From assembly GCA_035347995.1 (NCBI GenBank), contig DAOPQD010000066.1, forward strand, positions 1 to 19,095: a DNA stretch of 19,095 nt. The letters are read 5' to 3'. Every line of letters begins with the position of its first letter. The stretch's first letter is position 1. Source of the DNA: JAAZNO01 sp012798275 (GTDB lineage Bacteria > Chloroflexota > Anaerolineae > B4-G1 > SLSP01). Position numbers and translations under genes: made by a program. A model generated the notes under the pieces. It ran no database searches, was not told where the DNA came from, and saw nothing but the letters and a program-made list of their open reading frames with translations. This document shows, in pieces, positions 6,030 to 14,228 of the stretch.

Positions 6030-7586
6030 ATGGCCAAAGAGTTCATCCTCGCCCTGGACGCCGGCACGCAATCTGCCCGCGCGTTGATCTTCGACCTGCA
6101 GGGACAGCCGGTCCACAAGACCCGGATCCCCATCACGCCCTACGTCTCGCCGCAGCCCGGCTGGGCCGAGCAAGACCCCGACGTCTACTGGGACGCGCTC
6201 GCGGCAGCGTGCCAGCAGCTCTGGCGCGAACGCCCCGACTTACGGGAAACCATCGCCGGCGTCGCGCTGACCACACAGCGCGCTACCGTCATCAACGTGG
6301 ACGCCCAGGGCCGTCCCTTGCGCCCCGCCATCGTCTGGCTCGATCAACGCCGCACCGCCGGCCTCAAGCCCGTGCGGAGGGTGTGGGGCGTGGCCTTTGC
6401 TCTCACCGGCATGTCGGAGACCGTCGCCTACCTCCAGGCAGAGGCCGAGGCGAACTGGATCCAACGCCATCAGCCCGAAGTCTGGAACGCCACCCACAAG
6501 TATCTCTACCTCTCCGGCTACCTCACGTATCGCCTCACCGGGCGCTTTGTGGATTCCGTCGGCTGTCAGGTCGGCTACCTGCCCTTCGATTACAAGGCGC
6601 TCACCTGGTCCAAGCCCTGGGACTGGAAATGGCGCGCGGTGCCGGTAGACCCGGCGCTGTTGGTGGAGCTCGCGCCGCCCGCCGCGCCGCTCGGCGAAAT
6701 TACCGCCGCCGCCGCCGAGGCCACGGGCATCCCCCAGGGGCTGCCGCTGATCGCCGCCGCCGCCGATAAGGCCTGCGAAGTGATCGGCTCAGGCGCCCTC
6801 GACCCGCACATCGGCTGCCTGAGCTACGGCACGACGGCCACCATCAACACCACGCAGAAGCGCTACGTGGAGCTCATCCCCCTCATCCCGCCCTATCCGG
6901 CGGCCGTGCCGGACGCTTACAGCCTGGAGTTACAAATTTACCGCGGCTACTGGATGGTGAGCTGGTTCAAGCAGGAATTCGCTCACGAGGAGCGCCAGCT
7001 GGCCGAGCAGCGCGGCGTCGAGCCGGAAGTGCTCTTCGAGCAGCTCCTCGCAGAGGCCGAGCCGGGAGCCAGGGGATTGTTGTTGCAACCGTATTGGTCG
7101 CCGGGGATCAAGGTGCCGGGGCCAGAGGCCAAAGGCGCCATCATCGGCTTTGGGGACATCCACACGCGCGCGCATCTCTATCGCGCCATCCTCGAAGGGC
7201 TGGCCTACGGGCTGCGGGAGGGGATGGAGCGCACCGTGCGGCGGAGCGGCATCCCCATCACCGAGCTGCGGGTCTCCAGCGGCGGCTCCCAGAGCAACGC
7301 CGCGATGCAGATCACAGCCGACATCTTCGGCCTGCCCGCGACGCGCCCGCACACCTACGAGACGTCGGGATTGGGGGCCGCCATTGACGCCGCCGTGGGG
7401 TTGGGCCTGCACCCCGATTTCGAGGCCGCCGTCGCCGCAATGACGCACAAGGGCGACACCTTCGAGCCCAATCCCGCCACCCGCGGGCTCTATGACGCAC
7501 TGTTCCACCGCGTCTACAAGCGGATGTACCGACGCCTCAAGCCACTGTATGAGGACATTCGGGAGATCACGGGGTATCCAGAATAA
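6030..7586 (+). CDS. FGGY-family carbohydrate/glycerol kinase
   Basis: This 518-residue protein has the actin-like ATPase fold of FGGY kinases. The first phosphate motif is LALDAGTQSARALIFD (7-22), then VWLDQRR (102-108), the likely catalytic base D246 in AAADKACEVIGSG, the second phosphate motif SYGTTATINT (265-274), and a C-terminal SSGGSQSNAAMQITADIFGL that matches the FGGY family signature region. FGGY kinases phosphorylate glycerol, xylulose, ribulose and similar polyols. The motifs do not single out glycerol, but the position 25 bases after the glycerol-3-phosphate dehydrogenase suggests glycerol or an alkylglycerol. The start ATG follows AGGAG at 6020-6024. A second AGGAGG lies further upstream. 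It is the last gene of the block. Confidence 0.85.
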   Translation: MAKEFILALDAGTQSARALIFDLQGQPVHKTRIPITPYVSPQPGWAEQDPDVYWDALAAACQQLWRERPDLRETIAGVALTTQRATVINVDAQGRPLRPAIVWLDQRRTAGLKPVRRVWGVAFALTGMSETVAYLQAEAEANWIQRHQPEVWNATHKYLYLSGYLTYRLTGRFVDSVGCQVGYLPFDYKALTWSKPWDWKWRAVPVDPALLVELAPPAAPLGEITAAAAEATGIPQGLPLIAAAADKACEVIGSGALDPHIGCLSYGTTATINTTQKRYVELIPLIPPYPAAVPDAYSLELQIYRGYWMVSWFKQEFAHEERQLAEQRGVEPEVLFEQLLAEAEPGARGLLLQPYWSPGIKVPGPEAKGAIIGFGDIHTRAHLYRAILEGLAYGLREGMERTVRRSGIPITELRVSSGGSQSNAAMQITADIFGLPATRPHTYETSGLGAAIDAAVGLGLHPDFEAAVAAMTHKGDTFEPNPATRGLYDALFHRVYKRMYRRLKPLYEDIREITGYPE

Positions 7587-7588
7587 AA

Positions 7589-7630
7589 CGTCATGCGTCA
7601 TACGTACTACGTAACATATGACGCATGACG
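7589..7630. terminator. Inverted repeat between convergent genes
   Basis: CGTCATGCGTCATA (7589-7602) and TATGACGCATGACG (7617-7630) form a perfect 14-bp inverted repeat with a 14-base loop, between the ends of the kinase gene and glgA. The arms are built from the unit ATGCGTCAT. No T-run follows on either strand, so it is a weak bidirectional terminator or a structural repeat. Confidence 0.55.
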
Positions 7631-7648
7631 CATTACGTACGCATCACG

Positions 7649-9130
7649 CTACAACATCATCTTGTTGAAAATCGCCCGCTGATACACTTCCTCGTAGGCT
7701 TTCGCACTCTTCTCCCAGGAGAAATCCTGCGCCATCGCCGCCTGGATCATCTTCTGGATGTGCTGCGGGCGATCGTAATACGTGCTCACCGCCCAACCGA
7801 CGCTGTAGTAAATCGCGTTCGGGCTGGGTTCCCAGAATTTGAAGCCCGTCCCCAAGCCGGTAGTCTCATCGTACTGCTCCACCGTGTCATTCAGGCCGCC
7901 GGTCGCCCGGACAATGGGCAGCGTCCCGTACTTGAGCGAGTAGATCTGATTCAGGCCGCACGGCTCGTACCGTGAGGGCATGATGAAGAAGTCGCTTCCC
8001 GCCTCGATGAGGTGCGCCAGGGGATTGCTGTAGCCGATGTAGCTGCCGATGCGTCCCGGATACCGCGCGGGCAAGCCGCCGTAGAACGCTTCCAGGCCCT
8101 TCTCGCCTGACCCCAGGATGACGAACTGCACCCGCATCTCCCGCACAATCCTCTCAATCGTGGCCGCGAGCAAGTCCAGCCCCTTCTGATCCGCCAACCG
8201 GCTGACGACGCCCACGATGGGAATGTCAGGCGCGACCTCCAGCAAGAATTGTCGCTGCAACGCCTCCTTGCAGATCGCCTTCCCACGCAAATCCTCCGCC
8301 GTATACTGCGCTGGGATCAACGGATCCACGGCGGGATTCCACTGGCTGTAATCCACCCCGTTGAGGATGCCGACGTAATGGGGGCCTTTATTGTTGAGAT
8401 AGGGCGCCATCCCATAAGCGTATTCCGGCATGCGCGTCTCATTGGCGTAGGTCGGGCTCACCGTGTTGGCCATGTCCGAGTAGACAATGCCCCCTTTGAG
8501 GAAATTGATCCGCCCGTGGTCTTCGAGTTTGTCGGAGGTGAAATTGCCCCATTGCAGGCCGATGTAATCGTAATGCTCTATGCCGTACACGCCCTGGTAG
8601 CCGATGTTGTGGATGGTGAGAACGCTCGCCGCATTGCCGAGCACGGGGTCGTTCCAGTGCCAGACCTTGAGGTAAGCCGCCGCCAGCGCCGCTTGCCAGT
8701 CGTGCGCATGGACGATGTCCGGCACAAAGCTGAGGTCCTTGCAGAGCTGCAGCGCGGCGCGGGTGAGGAAAGCGAAACGGCGCGGATTGTCGGCAAAATC
8801 GTTGAAGTCCGCATCGTGATACAGCCCCTCGCGGTCGAAATACTTGTCCGATTCGATGAAATAGACCGGCACGCTGCCATCCATTTTCGTGATGTGGACC
8901 GCGCACCACTCCTCGACGTTCCCCATCCACACCCCCATCGGCGCCAGGAACGGCTGAATGGCGTACTTCTGGACATCCACGGCGCGATATTTGGGCATCA
9001 CCACGATCACTTCATGGCCCAGGGCGACCAACGCTTGCGGCAAAGCCCCCACGACGTCGGCCAACCCTCCTGTCTTGGCGTAAGGCACACACTCAGAGGC
9101 GATCATTACAATGCGCAACTTCGATTTCAT
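7649..9130 (-). CDS. glgA: Glycogen/starch synthase (GT5)
   Basis: This 493-residue protein has the expected length for bacterial GlgA. It has the N-terminal ECVPYAKTGGLADVVGALP (K19-T-G-G-L, ADP-glucose binding), DIVHAHDWQ, TIHNIGYQG, GVVSRLADQKGLDLL, and the C-terminal SRYEPCGLNQIYSLKYGTLP loop with the conserved Glu. It transfers glucose from ADP-glucose to growing alpha-1,4-glucan in the cytoplasm. I chose ATG 9130, preceded by AAGGAG, over an in-frame upstream start at 9262 that would overlap the ATPase gene. It lies 59 bases after that gene and is probably co-transcribed with it. No other glycogen genes are in the window. Confidence 0.96.
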   Translation of the reverse strand: MKSKLRIVMIASECVPYAKTGGLADVVGALPQALVALGHEVIVVMPKYRAVDVQKYAIQPFLAPMGVWMGNVEEWCAVHITKMDGSVPVYFIESDKYFDREGLYHDADFNDFADNPRRFAFLTRAALQLCKDLSFVPDIVHAHDWQAALAAAYLKVWHWNDPVLGNAASVLTIHNIGYQGVYGIEHYDYIGLQWGNFTSDKLEDHGRINFLKGGIVYSDMANTVSPTYANETRMPEYAYGMAPYLNNKGPHYVGILNGVDYSQWNPAVDPLIPAQYTAEDLRGKAICKEALQRQFLLEVAPDIPIVGVVSRLADQKGLDLLAATIERIVREMRVQFVILGSGEKGLEAFYGGLPARYPGRIGSYIGYSNPLAHLIEAGSDFFIMPSRYEPCGLNQIYSLKYGTLPIVRATGGLNDTVEQYDETTGLGTGFKFWEPSPNAIYYSVGWAVSTYYDRPQHIQKMIQAAMAQDFSWEKSAKAYEEVYQRAIFNKMML

Positions 9131-9189
9131 CAGCGAGCTCCTTCTGGATGAGTCTTGCACGGCAAGAACGCAGAATTTCAGGGGATTTT

Positions 9190-11742
9190 TTAGAACGCCG
9201 GCACGGTCTGCGTCTGGGTCACATCCCCCACCTGATAGACGATCTGCCAGTGTGGCGCCCACGCCAGGGCGAACAACGCTATCTCAATGTCGGTGCGGCG
9301 CGGCTTGATGACGATTTCCTCCAGCCGCTCCACGGCCTGCTCCCAGTTCGCGGTGATGGCGTCCGTCTGCGCTTTGAGCTCGTCCTGCAAGCCCTTCAGG
9401 TCAGCCTCTATGTCCGCCACCTCCTCCTCCGCCGTCTCGATGTCGTACTTGACGGTGGTGGAGCGCGTGACCTTGTTCACCGTCGCCGACACGGAACGGC
9501 GACGCCCCGAAAAGAGGTTGAAGACCGTCTCGCCCGCCGAAAGGAGCGCGTCCTGCTTGCGCGCCCGCGCCTCCGCCTCTTTCTTCGTCAGCGCGGCCTG
9601 AGCCCGGCGCAGGCGATCCTCCAGCGTGTTGATGCGGGTCGCGTAGCGCGTGCGCAGCTTATCTACCTCGGCGTCGCGCAGCTCCCGCGCCGCCTGACTG
9701 AGCCGCAGCTTGAACTCCCGCTCAGATTCGCCGTAGCGCGAGTAGAGCTTCGCCGCGGGGCTGTACTGCAATGTCAGGCTGGCGACGCGATAGAGGTGAT
9801 CCTCCAACGCCTTGTGCTGAGCCGCGAGCTCCCGCGCCTCGTTGACGGCCTCCGGCACGGCATCGAACACGGCGTCCGGCTCCGGCCGGGTCAACAAGTC
9901 GCGCGCGGTCAGGGCGAGCGCTTGCGCCTCTTCCCAGCGCGTGAGGCCCAGGTCCGTCGGCGGCTGAGCCAGCAGCGCGAATTCCTCCGCCTCGTTCACC
10001 GAGTAGGCCGCCGCCTGCTTCATATAATGCACGCGGCCCAGGCCCAGCAGTGCGGGGATGTAGATCAGGCGCTTGTCCTTGATTTCCACCCGCGGGCCGG
10101 CGAGATTTTCCACCTCTGCCACGGCGGAGGCGGCTCCCTTGCGCAGCGGCAGGAAAACTTGCGTCACGCCATCGGGGAGCAGGGGCGCCGTGCTGCTGTA
10201 GCCGCCGCTCGCCTTCGCGGGAGCCGCCGGCGGAGCGGCGGTCGGCGTCGCGGCGGGAGCGGTCGGCGTCACCGGCGCTGCTACGCGCGGCTCCAGGGGG
10301 ACTGCCGCCTTGGGCGCCGGCGGGACCTCCGCGCTGCGGCCGGCCATCAGCTCGCGCACCTGCGTGCGGGTCAGCGGTCCGCGCAGATAGCTCATCGCCC
10401 AGCGAGTTTGAAAGATCACCGGCGCATCCTCGCGGACGTTGTGCAGCAAGAACACGCGATTTCCCAGTTTGCCGATCAGCTGCGCGAGCTCTGTGCGGTC
10501 GAGCGCCTGACCGGCCTCCGCCGACGCGCTCGTCAGGCCCTCGAGCAGGCGTTCCTTGTCCCGCTCGGCCTGTAGCCGCCCGATGAACCACGTCCCCGCG
10601 TTGGTCAGGCCCTTGTAATCCAGGTCAGCCGGGTTTTGGGTCGTCAGCACCACCCCGACGCCAAAAGCGCGCGCTTGCTTCATCAAGGTCAGCAGCGGCT
10701 TCTTGCTGGGGGGATTGGAAATCGGCGGGAAGAAACCGAAGATCTCGTCCATGTAAAGCAGAGCGCGCAGGCTCGTCGTGCCCGGCTGCGTGCGAATCCA
10801 GGTGATGAGTTGGTTCAGCAGCATGGTGACGAAGAACATGCGCTCGGCGTCGCTCAGGTGCGCGATGTAGAAGATTGAGTGGCGCGTTTTGCCGTCCGGC
10901 GTGCTGAGGAGAGCGGGGATGTCCAGGGGTTGTCCCTGGAGCCAGCTCTGGAACGAGGGCGAGGCGATGATGTTGTTGAGCGTCATCGCCAGCTCGAAGC
11001 GCTCTTTCTGCGGGAAGAAGGTGTCCACGTCGAAGACCCCGAGTTGGCGGACGGGCGGGTTCTGGATGGCGAGGATGATCTTGGGCAGGTCGAGGTTCTC
11101 GCCGTTCCGCCAGAAATGCTCGAAGATATTGGAGAGCAGGATGTGCTCCCGCGAGCGCACGGGGTCGGCGTCTATGCCGACCAGACCCAGGAGAGCACTC
11201 ACCGTCCCCTGAATGTGCTCCCGCAACATTTCGGCGTCGGTGTCCCAGCTGAGCGCTGGCGCGTCGAAGGAATGCAGGATTGAGATGGGCACCCCGGCGT
11301 CGCTGCCGGGTGTGTAGATGACGAAATCCGCCGCGTCGCGCAACATGCGGATCCGCTGCCCGTCCTGTCCCCACTCCGCCAGGCCCTTGCGCCATTGGGC
11401 AGCCTGCGCGGCGGCAAACTCTTCGACGCTCATGCCCTTTCGGCGCGCGTCGTCCACGTTGACCCAGGGCAGGAAATCCTGCGGCAACAGGTCGGGAAAG
11501 GTCAGCAGCAGGTTGGTGATGTCGCCCTTGGGGTCAATGATCAGCGCCGGCACATGGTCAATGGCGGCCTCTTCCAGCAGGTCAATGCAGAGGCCGGTCT
11601 TGCCGCTCCCCGTCATGCCGACGCAAACCGCGTGAGTGGTCAGATCGCGGGCATCGTAGAGCACCCATCGGTCCGTGAGCTGATTCTGGGCCAGGTCGAA
11701 TTCTCTTCCCAGATAAAAGGCGCCAAGTTTTTCAAAATCCAT
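9190..11742 (-). CDS. HerA/FtsK-like ATPase with coiled-coil tail
   Basis: This 850-residue protein starts with a HerA-type helicase/translocase ATPase: Walker A GMTGSGKTG (42-50), IIDPKGD (68-74), Walker B ALLYMDE (327-333), and the sensor region LTTQNPADLDYKGL (366-379) with Arg389 as likely arginine finger. A Pro/Ala-rich linker (about 470-515) joins it to a C-terminal half with long charged helices (about 675-730 and 765-810) that look like coiled coils. HerA family members pump DNA or act with nucleases; here no nuclease gene is adjacent, so its role is unknown. The start is ATG 11742. Its leader carries CCATTTTCGAAGG, the same end module as the 133-bp repeats. Confidence 0.8.
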   Translation of the reverse strand: MDFEKLGAFYLGREFDLAQNQLTDRWVLYDARDLTTHAVCVGMTGSGKTGLCIDLLEEAAIDHVPALIIDPKGDITNLLLTFPDLLPQDFLPWVNVDDARRKGMSVEEFAAAQAAQWRKGLAEWGQDGQRIRMLRDAADFVIYTPGSDAGVPISILHSFDAPALSWDTDAEMLREHIQGTVSALLGLVGIDADPVRSREHILLSNIFEHFWRNGENLDLPKIILAIQNPPVRQLGVFDVDTFFPQKERFELAMTLNNIIASPSFQSWLQGQPLDIPALLSTPDGKTRHSIFYIAHLSDAERMFFVTMLLNQLITWIRTQPGTTSLRALLYMDEIFGFFPPISNPPSKKPLLTLMKQARAFGVGVVLTTQNPADLDYKGLTNAGTWFIGRLQAERDKERLLEGLTSASAEAGQALDRTELAQLIGKLGNRVFLLHNVREDAPVIFQTRWAMSYLRGPLTRTQVRELMAGRSAEVPPAPKAAVPLEPRVAAPVTPTAPAATPTAAPPAAPAKASGGYSSTAPLLPDGVTQVFLPLRKGAASAVAEVENLAGPRVEIKDKRLIYIPALLGLGRVHYMKQAAAYSVNEAEEFALLAQPPTDLGLTRWEEAQALALTARDLLTRPEPDAVFDAVPEAVNEARELAAQHKALEDHLYRVASLTLQYSPAAKLYSRYGESEREFKLRLSQAARELRDAEVDKLRTRYATRINTLEDRLRRAQAALTKKEAEARARKQDALLSAGETVFNLFSGRRRSVSATVNKVTRSTTVKYDIETAEEEVADIEADLKGLQDELKAQTDAITANWEQAVERLEEIVIKPRRTDIEIALFALAWAPHWQIVYQVGDVTQTQTVPAF

Positions 11743-11765
11743 GCGAGAGTACCCCCTTCGAAAAT
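11743..11765 (-). repeat. Partial copy of the repeat end module
   Basis: On the minus strand this reads GCCATTTTCGAAGG, followed by GGG. It matches the last 14 bases of repeat copies A and B and again lies directly before a start codon. The GAAGGGGG is the ribosome binding site of the ATPase gene. The remainder of the element is absent. Confidence 0.65.
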
Positions 11766-11801
11766 GGCATCGTGAGAAGTGAGCCGTGGAGTGCCGGGCA
11801 G

Positions 11802-11846
11802 AAAAAGCACGGCCGCTCCAGGCCTACGTTTTTCGCGTGGCCGTGC
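11802..11846 (-). terminator. Rho-independent terminator
   Basis: GCACGGCC (11807-11814) and GGCCGTGC (11839-11846) form an 8-bp GC-rich stem with a 24-base loop. On the minus strand five T residues follow directly (11806-11802). It lies between the helix-hairpin-helix gene and the ATPase gene, so much of the transcript from the upstream promoter should end here. Its loop and downstream motif recur at 12671-12722. Confidence 0.65.
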
Positions 11847-11858
11847 GGACGCAGGAAG

Positions 11859-12383
11859 TTATTCGCGCGGCTCGATTCGACGGCCGCCCTGGAGCTGGCG
11901 CTGCAACGCCGTCAGCCCGTCCCAATCGCCCTGGGCTGCCAGCGCCGCCTGTTCCGGCCAGGTCTCCGGATTCATGAAACGCAGGCGAGCTTGCTGTAAG
12001 AGCTCCCGCAGCTGTTCGGGCGTCGCTGCGGCGAGCTGCGCGAAGGTGCGGATGTCCGCCGCGGCCAGCAACTGCGCCACTTTGGGGCCAATGCCCTCGA
12101 TGCGCGAGAGATCATCAGGCGCGGGCGGAGATGCCAGCGCCGGGGCGGGCGGCTCCTCGGCGGCGACATAAGCCGGGAGCTCGATGGGCCCCGGGACCGG
12201 TTCAGCCAGGGGCGGCGACGGCGGGCCCGGCTCCGGGCAGGGGATCAAGCCCACGGAACGTCCGCCGCGCTCACAACACCGTTGCCACAGGCGATAGACG
12301 CTCCATCCCGCCAGCAATGCCGCCACACCCATCCAGCGCCAATAGCTTCTGCGCCGCGTCGGGGTCAGCGCTTGATCTTCCAT
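11859..12383 (-). CDS. Membrane-anchored helix-hairpin-helix protein
   Basis: This 174-residue protein has a basic N-terminus, one membrane helix (about 14-32), a Pro-rich linker (50-90) and a helix-hairpin-helix domain (91-130) reading DDLSRIEGIGPKVAQLLAAA. The rest matches a known C-terminal pattern, NPETWPEQAALAAQGDWDGL. HhH domains bind DNA or mediate protein contacts, and versions with this tail occur fused to ribosomal or respiratory proteins. The membrane anchor suggests a scaffold at the membrane; the function is unknown. ATG 12383 follows GAGGAGG. It has its own good promoter and a terminator downstream. Confidence 0.75.
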   Translation of the reverse strand: MEDQALTPTRRRSYWRWMGVAALLAGWSVYRLWQRCCERGGRSVGLIPCPEPGPPSPPLAEPVPGPIELPAYVAAEEPPAPALASPPAPDDLSRIEGIGPKVAQLLAAADIRTFAQLAAATPEQLRELLQQARLRFMNPETWPEQAALAAQGDWDGLTALQRQLQGGRRIEPRE

Positions 12384-12394
12384 GACAGGCCTCC

Positions 12395-12434
12395 TCAGCG
12401 AATCAGCGAATAAGCGAATAAGCGAGTCAGCGAA
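12395..12434. repeat. 8-bp tandem repeat tract (TMAGCGAR)
   Basis: Five contiguous 8-bp units TCAGCGAA, TCAGCGAA, TAAGCGAA, TAAGCGAG, TCAGCGAA lie in the 5' leader of the helix-hairpin-helix gene, ending just before its GAGGAGG. The same unit recurs three times, less perfectly, at 14120-14143 in front of the membrane protein gene. An ACGT-rich run (TTACGTTTCCACGTGGGCACG) follows. Confidence 0.85.
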
Positions 12435-12485
12435 TCACTTACGTTTCCACGTGGGCACGTTCGCACCGCTCGCCAGGTTACTTTC

Positions 12486-12514
12486 AGTATAATGTGCTTT
12501 TGCTAGAAGGTCAA
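12486..12514 (-). promoter_or_regulatory. Promoter of the helix-hairpin-helix gene
   Basis: On the minus strand TTGACC (12514-12509) and TATACT (12491-12486) are 17 bases apart. Transcription would start near 12479 and pass through the 8-bp repeat tract before the gene. No comparable promoter is visible in front of the ATPase gene, which may rely on read-through. Confidence 0.72.
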
Positions 12515-12784
12515 TTCACCCCGGCGCGACGGCGCGTTGTTTGGGAAGCCCGCTTCAGCAGGCTTGACATAACAGATCTGAAATTTTATTCCGGGACGGA
12601 GCAGCAAAAACACCCTTCATGACCGGGGCGCCGTCTCCCTGGGGAGCATGGCTCACGGAGGCGTTCTGGGTCGCCGGGCAGAAATGGTCAGTCCTGCCAG
12701 GCCTACGCAGGCCTGACAGGACCAGGCGCGTTATGACGAACGTACTTGCATCGCTGGCGGCGGCCCGCCGGGGCCCTGTCCAGC
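12515..12784. other. Gene-free gap with repeat fragments
   Basis: There is no gene in this stretch, which separates the membrane protein gene end from the next promoter. It contains GGCGCGTTGTTTGGGA (related to the GCGCG-hairpin module of the 133-bp repeat), TATTCCGGGACGG, and the stem-loop at 12691-12722. Confidence 0.5.
12691..12722 (-). terminator. Stem-loop after the membrane protein gene
   Basis: GTCCTGCCAGGCC (12691-12703) pairs with GGCCTGACAGGAC (12710-12722) with one mismatch and a 6-base loop. On the minus strand it is followed, after a few bases, by TTTCTGCCCGGC, the same string found after the terminator at 11802-11846. The T-run is weak, so termination is likely but not certain. 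Confidence 0.5.
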
Positions 12785-14101
12785 CTAAAACAGCAGCGGC
12801 AAGGCGATCACGAGAAAGAGGCCCCAGGCCAGGTAGGCGTTCGTCGCCTGGCTGAAGACGGCGTGCAGCCCCTCGATCCACCCCTCACGCCCCCGGCGCA
12901 ACTGCGTGATGAGCAACTGCAGTAAGATGCCAATATTGATGCTGTTCCAGCCGATGACGGTCAGGCGATTGGGCGTCAATTCACCCTGGAAAGTGCGATA
13001 GACGACCGCCGCAAGCGCATATCCGCTGACCAGCACCGTCAGTCCCGCCACCACGAGGATGCCGAGACGCAGGTATTTCTGAAGCTCCGGGGAGAGCTCC
13101 GCCCCCTGGAGGGGGGTGGCGCCCATCAGCAGGCCGATGATGGCAAAGAGCATCACGTTGTAGACGATCAGCACGTCGCGGTTCTCGAAGGGGGCGAAGA
13201 AGTTGAAGGGAATCACCAGCACGTAAACCGCGAGCACGGCCAGCGTCAAGGGAAGCAACAGGCGCATCATGGTGGCGATGAATTTGCTCAATCCCTGCTC
13301 GAAGTTCTGTGCAGCGGGTGCAACGGTCGGGTCGTAAACCGTGGCGAGCGCCAGCACGGGCAGCAAGCCAAAGCCGCCCGCCGCGATCAGCCGAAGCAGC
13401 AGCTCCGGCAGGGTGATCCCCAGGGCGCTAAACATCCCCACGGTGATGACGCCGAAGACCACGCCCGCGCCGAGGTAGAGTCCAGCCACGATGATGACCT
13501 CCAGCGATTTGATGAGGAAGGCGAAACGGTCGGCGGCGCTGGAACGGAGGCCGAGGGTGAAGATCCCCAGAGCGACCCAACACAACAACGGAATGTGGAT
13601 GAGGGCCAGGATCAGATACTGCTCGCTGGCCCAATCCGCCCGAAAGGCGGGCGCGAGTCCCACGACGTAGGCCGCCGCCGCGAGCACGCCCAGGCCCAGC
13701 GCGGCGGCGAGCCGGGTACGCTGCCTGGCGGTGAGCGCCAGAAAGATGAGGGCGCTGAAAGTCGCAATGGGCGACCACCACAGGAAGAGTTGGGGCACGG
13801 CCCCATGCACCAGGAAACCGTCTATATCGCTGATCGCCCACAGGATCAGCCCGGTGAGGAGGCTCAGCGGAATGGCCGCCGGCCAGTTGATCTTCCGGCC
13901 CGGTCGGGGGCGCTCCTCCGCGAGGGGTTGCAAGCGGTAGTGCCACGCGGACAGCAAGACATTGTCGGGGGCCGCCTCGTAGCAGGCGTCCAGCGCCGCC
14001 CGAAAAGCCGCGGCCTGATCGCTGCTGCACGCGTCCTGATAGAGCTGTTCCAATTGCTGCGGATCTGCTTCCGCAGCGCGAATGCGCGTCTCGAATGTCA
14101 T
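12785..14101 (-). CDS. Polytopic membrane protein, unknown function
   Basis: This 438-residue protein has a soluble, acidic N-terminal stretch (1-70) rich in short helices, then about 11 hydrophobic segments (roughly 73-91, 103-124, 131-150, 162-184, 198-225, 233-255, 278-299, 310-327, 344-367, 380-400, 420-437). A loop reading VYRTFQGELTPNRL before a late helix recalls the DUF4153 family, but the match is only suggestive. I see no catalytic motif. The ATG at 14101 follows GGGAGG. It lies 127 bases after the methionine genes on the same strand and could be read with them. Confidence 0.75.
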   Translation of the reverse strand: MTFETRIRAAEADPQQLEQLYQDACSSDQAAAFRAALDACYEAAPDNVLLSAWHYRLQPLAEERPRPGRKINWPAAIPLSLLTGLILWAISDIDGFLVHGAVPQLFLWWSPIATFSALIFLALTARQRTRLAAALGLGVLAAAAYVVGLAPAFRADWASEQYLILALIHIPLLCWVALGIFTLGLRSSAADRFAFLIKSLEVIIVAGLYLGAGVVFGVITVGMFSALGITLPELLLRLIAAGGFGLLPVLALATVYDPTVAPAAQNFEQGLSKFIATMMRLLLPLTLAVLAVYVLVIPFNFFAPFENRDVLIVYNVMLFAIIGLLMGATPLQGAELSPELQKYLRLGILVVAGLTVLVSGYALAAVVYRTFQGELTPNRLTVIGWNSINIGILLQLLITQLRRGREGWIEGLHAVFSQATNAYLAWGLFLVIALPLLF

Positions 14102-14119
14102 CTCGGCCTCCCTGGCAAA

Positions 14120-14143
14120 TCAGCGAGTAAGCGAAAAAGCGCA
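14120..14143. repeat. 8-bp tandem repeat tract, second site
   Basis: Three units TCAGCGAG, TAAGCGAA, AAAGCGCA match the tract at 12395-12434. The tract lies 18 bases before the start codon of the membrane protein gene, so the two tracts occupy the same relative position in two leaders. Confidence 0.7.
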
Positions 14144-14149
14144 TAGAAT

Positions 14150-14213
14150 ACGTTCACACGTGCCCACGTCCACACCTTCACACGTAGACACCTTCGCACA
14201 TGTCCACGTCCGA
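14150..14213. repeat. Degenerate CACACGT/CCACGT tract
   Basis: The stretch is built of imperfect units such as TTCACACGTGCCCACGTCC, TTCACACGTAGACACC and TTCGCACATGTCCACGTCC. Related short runs occur at 12437-12460 and near 18760-18780. No gene or hairpin terminator is seen. Confidence 0.65.
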
Positions 14214-14228
14214 CGGCCCATGCGACCG

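Noticed and set aside
9148..10575. Open frame (475 codons) on the plus strand opposite the ATPase gene
   Set aside because: Antisense shadow with runs of Arg and Leu and no family features.
12395..12434. Possible CRISPR array
   Set aside because: The repeats are 8 bp, directly contiguous and without spacers, so this is a simple tandem repeat.
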